DNA from: DYGX01 sp035325905
GTDB lineage: Bacteria; Chloroflexota; Anaerolineae; Aggregatilineales; Aggregatilineaceae
Direction of reading: 5' to 3'
Assembly: GCA_035325905.1 (NCBI GenBank)
Contig: DAOKYY010000018.1
Location: 1 to 56,036, forward strand
DNA length: 56,036 nucleotides
Shown here: positions 39,663-48,016 of the stretch, piece by piece
How positions within the stretch are numbered: position 1 is the first letter of the stretch
Layout: each line of letters starts with the position of its first letter
Notes under the pieces: generated by a model
What the model was told of the DNA's origin: nothing
The model's input: only the letters and a program-made list of their open reading frames with translations
The model's database searches: none
Position numbers and translations under genes: made by a program

Positions 39663-40117
39663 CTCCGCATCAGCTCGTCGGTGTCGAGCCAGATCGTGAC
39701 CGGGCCGCTGTTGTGAATTTCGACCTCCATCCGCGCGCCGAAGACGCCCATCTCGACGCGCGCGATCCCTTCGGCACGTAACATCTCTACGAAACGGCTG
39801 ATCAGCGGCTCGGCGATCTCCGGCGGCGCGGCGTCGGTGAAGCCGGGGCGGCGACCCCGGCGCGCGTCAGCGAAGAGCGTGAACTGCGAGACCACCAGGC
39901 AGCCGCCGCCCACGTCCAGCAGCGAGCGGTTGAATTTGCCGCCTTCGTCCTCGAAGACGCGCAGCCCGGCGATCTTGCGCGCCAGCCATTGCGCCTGCGC
40001 CTCGCCGTCGGCGTGCCCCACCCCGGCCAGAATCACGAACCCCTCGCCCACCGCGCCGACCGTCTCGCCGTTGACGCGCACCGCGCCGCGCGTCACGCGC
40101 TGAAGGACCACCCGCAT
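39659..40117 (-). CDS. dtd: D-aminoacyl-tRNA deacylase
   Basis: A 152-residue enzyme that hydrolyses D-amino acids (and glycine mischarged on tRNA-Ala) from tRNA, protecting translation. The start at 40117 gives the family's exact N-terminus MRVVLQRVTRGAVRVNG, with AAGGAG upstream. The active-site motif SQFTLFAD and the C-terminal NSGPVTIWLDT (the Gly-cisPro chirality filter) are intact, and length is normal. The longer frame to 40147 adds ten residues without homology. It is monocistronic, and its stop codon overlaps that of the small membrane protein on the plus strand. Confidence 0.96.
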   Translation of the reverse strand: MRVVLQRVTRGAVRVNGETVGAVGEGFVILAGVGHADGEAQAQWLARKIAGLRVFEDEGGKFNRSLLDVGGGCLVVSQFTLFADARRGRRPGFTDAAPPEIAEPLISRFVEMLRAEGIARVEMGVFGARMEVEIHNSGPVTIWLDTDELMRS

Positions 40118-40295
40118 CGTGCCGCTCCTTCTGGTATCCCGGATCAACCGCGCCAGAGTGTACGGCTTGCGCGCACGCGGCGCAAGGCTCCGCGCTGCGC
40201 CAGTTGGCCGAATCCCGCACAGGCGCTAAGATGTGGGGCGCCCGGCCCCGCCCCGATGCGGCGCTGTCAATTGACGCTGATTGAGGACAATACGC

Positions 40296-42458
40296 GTGAG
40301 CACTCCAGAGACCTTTCCGTTCCTCGACCCCGATCTGCCGCTCGAAGCGCGCGTGGACGATCTGGTGTCGCGCCTGACGCTGGCTGAGAAGGCGTCGCAG
40401 ATGGTGCATGATGCGCCCGCTATCGAGCGGCTGGGCATCCCGGCGTACAACTGGTGGAACGAGTGCCTGCACGGCGTGGCGCGCGCCGGGGTAGCGACCG
40501 TCTTTCCGCAGGCGATCGGCCTGGCCGCGATGTGGAACCCCGCGCTGCTGCGCCGGATCGCCGAGGTCATCTCGGACGAGGCGCGCGCCAAGCATCATGA
40601 AGCCGCTCGCCAGGGCGACCGGGGAATCTATAAGGGGCTGACCTTCTGGTCCCCGAATATCAATATCTTTCGCGATCCGCGCTGGGGGCGGGGCCAGGAA
40701 ACCTACGGCGAAGACCCCTATCTCACCGCGCAGATGGGGATCGCGTTCGTCGAGGGCTTGCAGGGCGACGACCCGCGCACTCTGAAAGTGGCGGCCTGCG
40801 CCAAGCATTACGCGGTCCACAGCGGGCCAGAGGCGGCGCGCCATCACTTCGACGCCCGCGTCACCCCGCGCGAGCTGTGGGATACCTACCTTCCGGCGTT
40901 CGAGGCGCTGGTGCGCGCGGCGCGGGTCGAGATCGTGATGGGCGCCTACAACCGCACCAACGGCGAGCCGTGCTGCGCCAGCCCGACGCTGCTGGAGCAG
41001 ATTCTGCGCGAGCGGTGGGGCTTCGACGGGCACGTGACGTCCGACTGCTGGGCGATCATCGACCTGTACAAGCATCATCGCGTGGTCGAGACGCGCGAGC
41101 AGGCGGCGGCGCTGGCGGTCAAGCACGGCTGCGACTTGAACTGCGGCTGCGCCTTTGACGCGCTGCCGGTGGCCGTCCGCGAGGGGCTGATCGACGAGGC
41201 GGCCCTCGATCGCTCGCTCAAGCGCCTGTTCCGCACCCGGTTCCGGCTGGGCATGTTCGACCCGCCGGAGCGCGTCGCCTACGCCCGGATTCCGCCCGAG
41301 GTCAACGACGCGCCGGAGCATCGCGCCCTCGCCCGGCGCGCCGCCCAGGAGTCGATCGTGTTGCTCAGGAACGAGGGCGGGCTGCTGCCGCTCGACCCGG
41401 CGATCCGCGCGCTGGCCGTGATCGGCCCCAACGCCGGCAACGCCGAAGTGATGTGGGGCAACTATAACGGCACGCCCTCGCATTCGGTCACGCCGCTGGC
41501 CGGGATCCGCGCGCGCGTCTCGCCGCAGACCGAGGTGCTGTATGCGCCCGGCTGCGACCTGCTCGACCCGGCGACGGATGGTTTCGCCGAGGCGCTGGAA
41601 GCGGCGCGGCGGGCGGATGCTGTCATCTTCGTTGGCGGCATCTCGCAGCGGGTGGAAGGCGAAGAAGCGCAGGCGGGCGTGGAGACGCAGGGCGACCGCC
41701 AGACCATCGGGCTGCCCGCCGTTCAGGAAGAGCTGCTCAAGCGGCTGCACGCGCTAGGCAAGCCGCTCGTGCTGGTGCTGCTGAACGGTGGCCCGCTGTC
41801 GATCCCGTGGGCGGACGCGCACCTGCCCGCCATCCTCGAAGCGTGGTACCCCGGCGAAGAGGGCGGCGCGGCGCTGGCTGACGTGCTCTTTGGCGACTAC
41901 AACCCCGCCGGGCGCCTGCCGGTCACGGTTTACCGGTCGCTGGACGATCTGCCACCATTCGAGGACTACAGTCTGCCAGGGCGCACCTACCGCTATTTTG
42001 ACGGCGCGCCGCTCTATCCGTTCGGCTACGGACTGAGCTACACGCGCTTCGCGTACCGGGGCCTGCGCGCCGAGCCGGAGACGGTCGCAGCCGGCGAGCC
42101 GGTTCGCGTGACGGTCGAGGTCGAGAACGTGGGCGAGCGCGCCGGGGACGAGGTCGTGCAGCTTTATGTGCGCGCCCTGGATGTGCCCCCAAGCGCGACC
42201 CCCGCGCCGCGCCACAGCCTGCGAGGGTTCCGCCGCATTCACCTCGCGCCAGGCGCCGCGCAGAGCGTCTCGTTCACCCTGGACGCGCGCCAGCTTTCGG
42301 TCGTGGACGCAGACGGCGTGCGCTGGATGGTGCCGGGCGACTTCGAGATATTTGTCGGCGGCGGGCAGCCCGGCTTCGCCGCAGTGGTTTCGACGACCGT
42401 CACCGTAACGGGCGAGCCAGTAGAGTGCGTCCATCTCTACGGGCCGGAGCGGTTTTGA
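40296..42458 (+). CDS. Glycoside hydrolase family 3 (beta-xylosidase/beta-glucosidase type)
   Basis: A 720-residue GH3 enzyme with three domains: the (alpha/beta)8 barrel (about 10-300), the alpha/beta sandwich (about 350-550) and the C-terminal fibronectin-III-like domain (about 600-690). YNWWNECLHGVARAG, SPNINIFRDPRWGRGQETYGEDP, CAKHYAVHSGPE and the nucleophile motif TSDCWAI (Asp) are all visible; NCGCAF is typical of xylosidase-like members. There is no signal peptide, so it acts on imported oligosaccharides. I prefer the GTG at 40296 (MSTPETFPF), 7 bases after a GAGGAC ribosome site. It is not linked to a sugar transporter here. Confidence 0.93.
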   Translation: MSTPETFPFLDPDLPLEARVDDLVSRLTLAEKASQMVHDAPAIERLGIPAYNWWNECLHGVARAGVATVFPQAIGLAAMWNPALLRRIAEVISDEARAKHHEAARQGDRGIYKGLTFWSPNINIFRDPRWGRGQETYGEDPYLTAQMGIAFVEGLQGDDPRTLKVAACAKHYAVHSGPEAARHHFDARVTPRELWDTYLPAFEALVRAARVEIVMGAYNRTNGEPCCASPTLLEQILRERWGFDGHVTSDCWAIIDLYKHHRVVETREQAAALAVKHGCDLNCGCAFDALPVAVREGLIDEAALDRSLKRLFRTRFRLGMFDPPERVAYARIPPEVNDAPEHRALARRAAQESIVLLRNEGGLLPLDPAIRALAVIGPNAGNAEVMWGNYNGTPSHSVTPLAGIRARVSPQTEVLYAPGCDLLDPATDGFAEALEAARRADAVIFVGGISQRVEGEEAQAGVETQGDRQTIGLPAVQEELLKRLHALGKPLVLVLLNGGPLSIPWADAHLPAILEAWYPGEEGGAALADVLFGDYNPAGRLPVTVYRSLDDLPPFEDYSLPGRTYRYFDGAPLYPFGYGLSYTRFAYRGLRAEPETVAAGEPVRVTVEVENVGERAGDEVVQLYVRALDVPPSATPAPRHSLRGFRRIHLAPGAAQSVSFTLDARQLSVVDADGVRWMVPGDFEIFVGGGQPGFAAVVSTTVTVTGEPVECVHLYGPERF

Positions 42459-42472
42459 GCAGGGACCGAATC

Positions 42473-42493
42473 AAAAACCCGCCGGGGGGCGGG
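42473..42493 (-). terminator. Rho-independent terminator of the tRNA gene
   Basis: On the minus strand CCCGCC-CCCC-GGCGGG is followed by TTTTT (complement of 42473-42477), 9 bases after the tRNA 3' end. Confidence 0.85.
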
Positions 42494-42501
42494 CTTGAGT
42501 G

Positions 42502-42574
<73 letters not shown>

Positions 42575-42641
42575 CTGATGCAGTCGGGATTCTAGCAGTC
42601 CGCCGGGGGCCTGTCAAGCCTGAGAGTAGCGCCGCGCCCGC

Positions 42642-43019
42642 CTACGCGCGGACGACGATCGTGCCTGCGAGCTTGTCGTGGAAGCCCTGATTCTTGCTAT
42701 CGATGAACGCCCACAGCCAGCCGATGAACAGCAAAAAGGTGTTGATGTAGTAGCCGACGTAGCGAATGAACGCGTCGAGCCAGCTCAACCCCTGGCCGTT
42801 GGTCTTCACCACGCGGATCCCCATCAGGCTCTTGCCGGGCGTCTGCCCATTGTTCTGCGTCCAGAAATAGCCGTTGTAGAGCACGCCGACGATGAACCCC
42901 GCGCTGATGCCGAAGTACTCGTCGCTCAGGATCAGCCCAACCAGGCCGCCGACGACCGCCAGAATGATTGAGTCGATGATCAGCGCGATCAGGCGCGATG
43001 CGAGGCTTGCTTGCGTCAT
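42642..43019 (-). CDS. RDD family membrane protein
   Basis: A 125-residue protein with an RDD-family core. The first helix follows ASLASRLIALIIDSIILAVV, where the R-x-x-A-x-x-ID pattern gives the family its conserved Arg and Asp. The middle block NNGQTPGKSLMGIRVVKTNGQGLSW is the second hallmark. Three to four membrane helices are predicted, ending with the FHDKLAGTIVV signature. The function of most RDD proteins is unknown; some affect ion homeostasis. I chose the ATG at 43019 (MTQASL), with GGAGGG upstream, over a longer frame to 43085 without homology. It is located upstream of the tRNA gene on the same strand. Confidence 0.85.
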   Translation of the reverse strand: MTQASLASRLIALIIDSIILAVVGGLVGLILSDEYFGISAGFIVGVLYNGYFWTQNNGQTPGKSLMGIRVVKTNGQGLSWLDAFIRYVGYYINTFLLFIGWLWAFIDSKNQGFHDKLAGTIVVRA

Positions 43020-43092
43020 GTGCCGTTCCCTCCTTCGCTGGCGCTGCCCGAAAGCAGACTCTGCGCTAAACGGGTTATAGCACATCCTGCCC

Positions 43093-43121
43093 GTGACAGG
43101 CGCCGGGCCAGCCGGTACAAT
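43093..43121 (+). promoter_or_regulatory. Promoter of the Nudix gene
   Basis: GTGACA (43093-43098), 17 bases, TACAAT (43116-43121), about 40 bases before the GTG start at 43160. Confidence 0.65.
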
Positions 43122-43159
43122 CCGCGCGAGAAGATGCGTGGAAGGGATGAGCGTTTGCC

Positions 43160-44152
43160 GTGAGCGATACCTTCGTTAGCCGGGCCGATGGCTACGTGCG
43201 CTGGCTGCGCGCCCAGGTCGGCCCCCAACTCATTTATCTCGTGTACGCGACCGCGCTCGTTTTCGACGAGGCGGGGCGCTTGCTGGTCCAGCGGCGCTAT
43301 GATTTCGACTGGCTTGGCTTGCCGGGCGGCGCGCTGGAGCCGGGTGAGAGCCTCGAAGAATGCGCCCGGCGTGAAGTCCGCGAGGAAACCGGGCTGGACG
43401 TGACCGTCGAGCGGCTGGTGGGCGTCTTCAGCCACCCTGATTTCAATCTGCTGTATCCCAACGGCGACCACGTCCAGCAGTGGACCGTCTGCGTCGTGGC
43501 GCGCGGGACCGGCGGGACGCTGCGGGCCGATGGCGGCGAAACGCTCCACGTTGGCTGGATGGCGGTGGACGAGACGCTGCCGCAGTTCCCGCCCGCCTAC
43601 CAGGCGATGGTCCGCGCCGCGCTCGACTCTCCACACGAGGCCGCGCTCGAACCCGCCTACACGCGCTCGCCGCTGACGCCGTACTACCCGATTCTGCGCG
43701 CGCATGTCGGCCACGCGCCGATCATCCTGCCGGGCATCATGGCGGTCGTGCGGGACGGCGCGGGTCGTGTGCTGGCGGCCCGCCGCCGCGACGATGACCT
43801 GTTCGACGTGCCGGGCGGCTACTGCGACCTGGGCGAGACGACCACCGCCGCCGCGATCCGCGAGGTGCGCGAAGAAACCGGTCTGGAGGTCGAGCCGCAG
43901 CGCGTGATCGGCGTCTACAGCCAGGACATGCGCTTCACCTACCCGAACGGAGACATGGTGCACGGCGTGGGGCTGGCGCTCGAGTGCCGCGCGGTCGGGG
44001 GCGCGCTGCGCGCCGATCGCGACGAGATCAGCGAAGTCGCGTACCTGACGCCAGAGGAATTGCTCGCGCAGGGCGTCTCGCCCGGCATGGCGGGGATGCA
44101 GGCGCTCTGGCGCGATCTGTCCCGGCCCGACACCTGGCCGGTCCTGCGCTGA
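43160..44152 (+). CDS. Tandem Nudix hydrolase (two complete Nudix boxes)
   Basis: A 330-residue protein with two Nudix domains in one chain (about 20-160 and 190-325). Both boxes, GGALEPGESLEECARREVREETGL and GGYCDLGETTTAAAIREVREETGL in substance, keep all Gly, Glu and Arg residues of G-x5-E-x7-REU-x-EE-x-GU, so both sites should bind metal and cleave nucleoside-diphosphate-X substrates. Each is followed by the same HPDFNLLYPNGD / SQDMRFTYPNGD element, proving an internal duplication. The two halves read as recent copies of one ancestor. The start is a GTG at 43160 with a matching promoter upstream. Substrate unknown. Confidence 0.88.
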   Translation: MSDTFVSRADGYVRWLRAQVGPQLIYLVYATALVFDEAGRLLVQRRYDFDWLGLPGGALEPGESLEECARREVREETGLDVTVERLVGVFSHPDFNLLYPNGDHVQQWTVCVVARGTGGTLRADGGETLHVGWMAVDETLPQFPPAYQAMVRAALDSPHEAALEPAYTRSPLTPYYPILRAHVGHAPIILPGIMAVVRDGAGRVLAARRRDDDLFDVPGGYCDLGETTTAAAIREVREETGLEVEPQRVIGVYSQDMRFTYPNGDMVHGVGLALECRAVGGALRADRDEISEVAYLTPEELLAQGVSPGMAGMQALWRDLSRPDTWPVLR

Positions 44153-44193
44153 GCCTGTCCCGGTATCGCTTCGCCAGGCGCGGGCCGTTCCAG

Positions 44194-44199
44194 TACAAT
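44194..44199 (+). promoter_or_regulatory. Candidate -10 of the RidA gene
   Basis: TACAAT about 44 bases before the ATG at 44243, with only a weak -35 (TTCGCC, 44170-44175). Confidence 0.4.
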
Positions 44200-44242
44200 T
44201 CGGCGCAGGGTTACATACCGGTCCATAGAAGGAGCTTGCTCG

Positions 44243-44629
44243 ATGAAACGTGAAGTCGTCGCCACCCCGAACGCCCCCGGCGCGATCGGGCCGTATTCGC
44301 AGGCGATCAAGGCTAACGGGCTGGTGTTCGTCTCCGGCCAGACTGGCATCGTCCCGCAGACCAAAGAGTTCGCGGGCCAGACCGTCGCCGAGCAGACGGC
44401 CCAGGCGCTCAAGAACCTGCAAGCGATTCTGGAAGCCGCCGGGACGGACCTGGCGCACGTCATAAAGACCTCGGTCTTCCTGGCGGATATGGCGACCTTT
44501 GCCGAGATGAACGCCGTCTACGCGACCTTCTTCCCAGGCGATCCGCCCGCGCGCTCGACGATCGCGGTGCGCAGCTTGCCGCTCAACGCGCTGGTCGAGA
44601 TCGACCTGATCGCGGCCCTGCCGGACTAG
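44243..44629 (+). CDS. ridA: RidA family enamine/imine deaminase
   Basis: A 128-residue trimeric RidA (YjgF/YER057c/UK114) protein that hydrolyses reactive 2-aminoacrylate-type enamines formed by PLP enzymes. The conserved start NAPGAIGPYSQAIKANGLVFVSGQ, the middle NLQAILEAAG and the catalytic-pocket Arg in PPARSTIAV are all in place, and length is exactly normal. It is alone between the Nudix gene and a PhnP-like gene, with AGGAG a few bases before the ATG. Threonine synthase, whose pathway makes the harmful intermediate, is 10 kb downstream and not linked by operon. The assignment is firm. Confidence 0.95.
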   Translation: MKREVVATPNAPGAIGPYSQAIKANGLVFVSGQTGIVPQTKEFAGQTVAEQTAQALKNLQAILEAAGTDLAHVIKTSVFLADMATFAEMNAVYATFFPGDPPARSTIAVRSLPLNALVEIDLIAALPD

Positions 44630-44687
44630 AGCATGTGGTGCACACGGGGGAACCGAACAGGGCAAGCGTGACCGTTTTCTCTCGTAG

Positions 44688-44707
44688 GGGCGCAGCTTGC
44701 TGCGCCC
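44688..44707. repeat. REP-like palindrome, GTAGGGGCGCAGC type
   Basis: GGGCGCAG (44688-44695), CTTG, CTGCGCCC (44700-44707) is a perfect 8-bp stem, preceded by GTAG. This is the form of a dispersed palindrome often seen between genes in Chloroflexota and cyanobacteria, present here as a single copy. Confidence 0.55.
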
Positions 44708-44737
44708 GCTGGTGATAAAACAAGCGAGGTCACAGCG

Positions 44738-45592
44738 ATGCGGATCGAGATTCTCGGCTCCGGCGGCGCAGTCACGACGCCGCGCCCCGGCTGTTCGTGC
44801 GCGGTGTGCGTCGAGGCGCGCGCCAAAGGTATCCCCTACTCGCGCACCGGCCCCAGCCTGTTTGTCCACGGCCCGAACCTGCTGATCGACACGCCGGAGG
44901 AGATCAAAGAGCAGCTTAACCGCTCGCGCATCACACAGATCGACGCCGCGATCTACTCCCACTGGCACCCGGATCACGTCATGGGGCGGCGTGTGTGGGA
45001 GACGATGAACGCGGATTGGCTGCGCTGGCCGATGCGCCACCGCGTCACGCCGATCTACCTGCCGCAGCAGGTCGCGCTGGACTTCCGCACCCGGCTGGGG
45101 TCGTGGGAGCAGTTCGAATACTTGCAGCGCTTCGGCGTGGTGCGCGTCATCGAGCTGGCCGACGGCGAAGCGATCACGCTCAACGGCGTGCGCATCACGC
45201 CCTTCCGGCTGGTACAGGATTACGTCTACGCCTTTCTGCTGGAAGACGGGACGCGCCGCGTTCTGATCGCGCCCGACGAGCTGTTCGGCTGGACGCCGCC
45301 CGATTTCGTGCGCGGCGTGGACCTGGCGGTGATCCCGATGGGCCTGCCGGAGTTCCACCCGCTGACTGGCGCGCGCCTGATTCCCGCCGAGCATCCTGCG
45401 CTGGCCGCCGAGGCGACCTTCGCGCAGACGCTGGCGATCGTGCGGCAGATGGCGCCCCGCCGCACGATTCTGACGCACATCGAGGAGCCGGACGCCCTGA
45501 ACTATGACGATCTGCTGCGGCTGGAAGTCAGGCTTCGGGCCGAGGGGCTGGCGGTCCAGTTCGCTTATGACACGCTGCTGGTCGAGGTGTAG
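44738..45592 (+). CDS. PhnP-like metallo-beta-lactamase-fold phosphodiesterase
   Basis: A 284-residue MBL-fold hydrolase. It begins MRIEILGSGGAVTTPRPGCSCAVCVEA, the PhnP/cyclic-phosphodiesterase start where the three Cys bind a structural zinc. The catalytic motif is SHWHPDH (about 70), followed by the distant His of LTHIEEPD near 248, and the Asp in LIAPDELFG. The family hydrolyses small cyclic phosphates or other esters (PhnP itself opens ribosyl 1,2-cyclic phosphate), which could connect distantly with the ribose metabolism in the first part of the window. There is no phn operon here, so the physiological substrate is open. Start ATG at 44738. Confidence 0.85.
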   Translation: MRIEILGSGGAVTTPRPGCSCAVCVEARAKGIPYSRTGPSLFVHGPNLLIDTPEEIKEQLNRSRITQIDAAIYSHWHPDHVMGRRVWETMNADWLRWPMRHRVTPIYLPQQVALDFRTRLGSWEQFEYLQRFGVVRVIELADGEAITLNGVRITPFRLVQDYVYAFLLEDGTRRVLIAPDELFGWTPPDFVRGVDLAVIPMGLPEFHPLTGARLIPAEHPALAAEATFAQTLAIVRQMAPRRTILTHIEEPDALNYDDLLRLEVRLRAEGLAVQFAYDTLLVEV

Positions 45593-45607
45593 GCTCAGAC
45601 GCTGAGC
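45593..45607 (+). other. Short intercistronic hairpin
   Basis: GCTCAG-ACG-CTGAGC directly after the PhnP-like stop codon, before the response regulator gene. No T-run follows. Confidence 0.4.
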
Positions 45608-45622
45608 GAAGGGGACAGGACA

Positions 45623-46306
45623 ATGGCGCACGAGCTGATCCTGCTGGTGGACGACGAGCCGCACATTATCGAGCTGGCGCGGCTCTATTTGCAGCAGGAG
45701 GGCTTTCGCGTCGCCAGCGCGGAAGATGGCCTCACGGCGCTGGAACGGGCGCGCGCGCAGCCGCCCGACCTGATGGTGCTCGACCTGATGCTGCCCCGGC
45801 TCGACGGCTGGGAGGTCTGCAAGCGCATCCGGGCCGAGTCCGACCTGCCGATCCTGATGCTCACCGCGCGCGACGACGACATCGACAAGATCGTCGGGCT
45901 GGAGCTAGGGGCCGACGACTACATGACCAAGCCCTTCAACCCGCGCGAGCTGGTGGCGCGCGTCAAGGCGATCCTGCGGCGCACCGGCCCGCGCTTTGCC
46001 GCGCCCGACGGCCAGCCACTGCGCGCCGGAAACCTCACGATCGATCCGGCGCGGCGCGTCGTGACGGTAGGCGGGCGGGCGGTGGACCTGCGCGCTAAGG
46101 AATTCGATCTGCTGCTGGCGCTGGTCGAGAACCGGGAGATCGTGCTCAGCCGCGAGAAGCTGCTCGACCTGGTGTGGGGCTTCGACTTCTACGGGCAGAC
46201 GCGCACAGTCGACGTGCACGTCGCGCACCTGCGGCACAAGCTGGCCGGCTCGACGGCGCAGATCGAGACGGTGTGGGGCGTCGGGTACAAGCTGGTGGAG
46301 GGCTAA
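45623..46306 (+). CDS. OmpR/PhoB-family response regulator
   Basis: A 227-residue regulator with a receiver domain (1-120: acidic LLVDDEPH, phospho-Asp in LMVLDLMLPRLDG, Thr in MLTARDDD, Lys in TKPFNPREL) and a winged-helix DNA-binding domain (about 130-225: ITIDPARRVVTVGGR-like start, LRAKEFDLLLALVENR, VDVHVAHLRHKL, VWGVGYKL). All phosphorylation residues are intact. It is followed after 103 bases by a membrane histidine kinase that must be its partner. Direct repeats TTTACAG 22 bases apart between the two genes are the kind of site such regulators bind. Confidence 0.95.
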   Translation: MAHELILLVDDEPHIIELARLYLQQEGFRVASAEDGLTALERARAQPPDLMVLDLMLPRLDGWEVCKRIRAESDLPILMLTARDDDIDKIVGLELGADDYMTKPFNPRELVARVKAILRRTGPRFAAPDGQPLRAGNLTIDPARRVVTVGGRAVDLRAKEFDLLLALVENREIVLSREKLLDLVWGFDFYGQTRTVDVHVAHLRHKLAGSTAQIETVWGVGYKLVEG

Positions 46307-46319
46307 GCGCCCGTTTTTT
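46300..46319 (+). terminator. Weak terminator or attenuator after the response regulator
   Basis: GGGC-TAAGC-GCCC, overlapping the stop codon, then G and six T (46314-46319). The 4-bp stem is short, so read-through into the kinase gene is likely. Confidence 0.4.
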
Positions 46320-46345
46320 ACAGCCCGGCAACGGTTTGTTTACAG
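46317..46345 (+). promoter_or_regulatory. Direct repeats TTTACAG spaced 22 bases
   Basis: TTTACAG at 46317-46323 and 46339-46345, exactly two helical turns apart, in front of the histidine kinase gene. OmpR-family regulators bind such direct repeats, so this may be an autoregulatory site. Confidence 0.4.
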
Positions 46346-46409
46346 AATCCGTGTACGGTAAGCGCACAAAACGAGTCGGTCCGCGTCTGAGCGCGGTGAT
46401 AGCCTTGCG

Positions 46410-47873
46410 ATGAGCCTGCGCGCCCGGTTATTGGCCTCTTACGTCGCGATCCTGCTGGTCACGCTACTGCTGGTCGGCGTGGTGCTGGTCGTGTTTCTGC
46501 GCTCGCGCCCGCTGCCGACCGAGGGCCTGGTCCGGGACCTGGCGACGACGCTGCTCGATATTGGGGTGCGCGGCGTGGGCCGGGTCGCGATCACCACCTC
46601 GGAGGGCAGCCGTGAGGCGGCGATCATCACTTTCCTCGGCGAAGAGGCCCTGCTCTCCGACAAGCGTCTGATGATTCTGACCGCCGATCAGCGGGTGGTT
46701 TATGATTCGAGTGGCACCTATGGGACAGATGCCGCCGTGCGGAATCTGGAGCAAGAGGCGCTGCTGACCTCGCGCTCCGGCGACCGGACGCTGATCACGC
46801 AGGGGCGCTTCGAGGACCCCGATGGCCGCGAATGGCTGTACGTCTCCCAGGCGCCGCAGATGCACCGGGGCGACCGCGATCTGGCGGTGGTCGTCGCGGC
46901 GCCGGTTCCCCGGCCCACGCTGCGCCAGTTGTTCCAGGCGTTCGGCGGCAATTTCTTCCGGCCGCTGGCGCGCGCGTCGGCGATTGCGCTGCTGGTGGCG
47001 CTGATCCTCTCGGCGCTGATCGCGCGCTCGGTGGCGCGCCCGCTCCAGCACATCAGCCGCGTGGCCGAGCGCCTGGCCGGGGGCGACACCAGCCAGCGCG
47101 CGCCGGTCAGTGGCCCGCCCGAAGTGCGCGCGCTGGCCGAGTCGTTCAACGACATGGCCGCGCGCGTGGCCGCCACGCAGCAGGCCCAGCGCGACTTCCT
47201 GGCGAACGTCTCGCACGACCTGCGCACCCCGCTGACCAGCATCCAGGGGTTCTCCCAGGCGATCGCGGACGGCGTGACCTCCGATCCGCAGGCCGTCCAG
47301 AGCGCCGCGCAGATCATCCACGACGAGACGGCCCGGCTGAACCGGCTGGTCAACAGCCTGCTCGACCTCGCGCGGCTGGAAGCGGGCCGCGACGCGCTGG
47401 CACGTCGCCCGGTGCAGATCGACGCTATTCTGCGCGCGGTGACGGACAGCCTGACCGTCCGCGCCCAGGAGCAGAATACCGCGCTGAGCCTGGATATTCC
47501 CGCCGCGCTGCCGCCGGTCAGCGGCGATGGCGACCGGCTGGCGCAGGTCTTCACTAACCTGATCGACAACGCGCTGCGCCACACGCCGCCCGGCGCCAGC
47601 GTCACGATCCGCGCGCGGACCGTCTCGGATGGCGTCACGATCGCGGTGCAGGACAGCGGCGCGGGCATCCCGCCGGAAGACTTGCCGCGCATCTTCGAGC
47701 GGTTCTACCAGGTGGACAAGAGCCGCCAGCGCAGCCCGAACACGGAGGGCCTCGGCCTGGGGCTGGCGATCGCGCGCGAGATCGTCGAGGCGCACGGCGG
47801 CACGATCTCCGCTGCCAGCACGCCCGGCCACGGCGCAACGTTCACCGTCTGGCTGCCCGCCGCCCGGCCATAG
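46410..47873 (+). CDS. Membrane sensor histidine kinase (BaeS/PhoR-like)
   Basis: A 487-residue kinase partner of the response regulator at 45623. Membrane helices at about 9-31 and 192-212 flank an extracytoplasmic sensor domain (about 32-190) without known motifs. HAMP (RPLQHISRVAERLAGGDTSQ, about 213-265) is followed by HisKA with phospho-His in NVSHDLRTPLTSIQGFSQ, and HATPase_c with N box DNALRHTP, G1 VQDSGAGI, F box FERFYQVDKSR and G2 GLGLGLAIAREI. All catalytic boxes are intact. It starts 103 bases after the regulator, behind a weak terminator-like element. The signal sensed is unknown. Confidence 0.94.
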   Translation: MSLRARLLASYVAILLVTLLLVGVVLVVFLRSRPLPTEGLVRDLATTLLDIGVRGVGRVAITTSEGSREAAIITFLGEEALLSDKRLMILTADQRVVYDSSGTYGTDAAVRNLEQEALLTSRSGDRTLITQGRFEDPDGREWLYVSQAPQMHRGDRDLAVVVAAPVPRPTLRQLFQAFGGNFFRPLARASAIALLVALILSALIARSVARPLQHISRVAERLAGGDTSQRAPVSGPPEVRALAESFNDMAARVAATQQAQRDFLANVSHDLRTPLTSIQGFSQAIADGVTSDPQAVQSAAQIIHDETARLNRLVNSLLDLARLEAGRDALARRPVQIDAILRAVTDSLTVRAQEQNTALSLDIPAALPPVSGDGDRLAQVFTNLIDNALRHTPPGASVTIRARTVSDGVTIAVQDSGAGIPPEDLPRIFERFYQVDKSRQRSPNTEGLGLGLAIAREIVEAHGGTISAASTPGHGATFTVWLPAARP

Positions 47874-48016
47874 CCCCCCTGCGCTGCTTCATGGCGCGAC
47901 AGTTGCCGAAAAATTCACCAAAAATGACCAAAGTATCTGGACGCCCGCCCCGATTGCAGGTATTGTACGCATAGGCGCGGACATTGCGGCAGCCCGGCGA
48001 CGGCGGAGAGGGCCTG

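Noticed and set aside
39867..41750. A 627-codon open frame on the minus strand
   Set aside because: It is antisense to the GH3 gene and runs into the dtd gene in another frame; no domain is visible.
43016..45664. An 882-codon open frame on the minus strand
   Set aside because: It lies exactly opposite the Nudix, RidA and PhnP-like genes, which have clear motifs. Its translation is Arg/His/Ala-rich, typical of the antisense of GC-rich genes.
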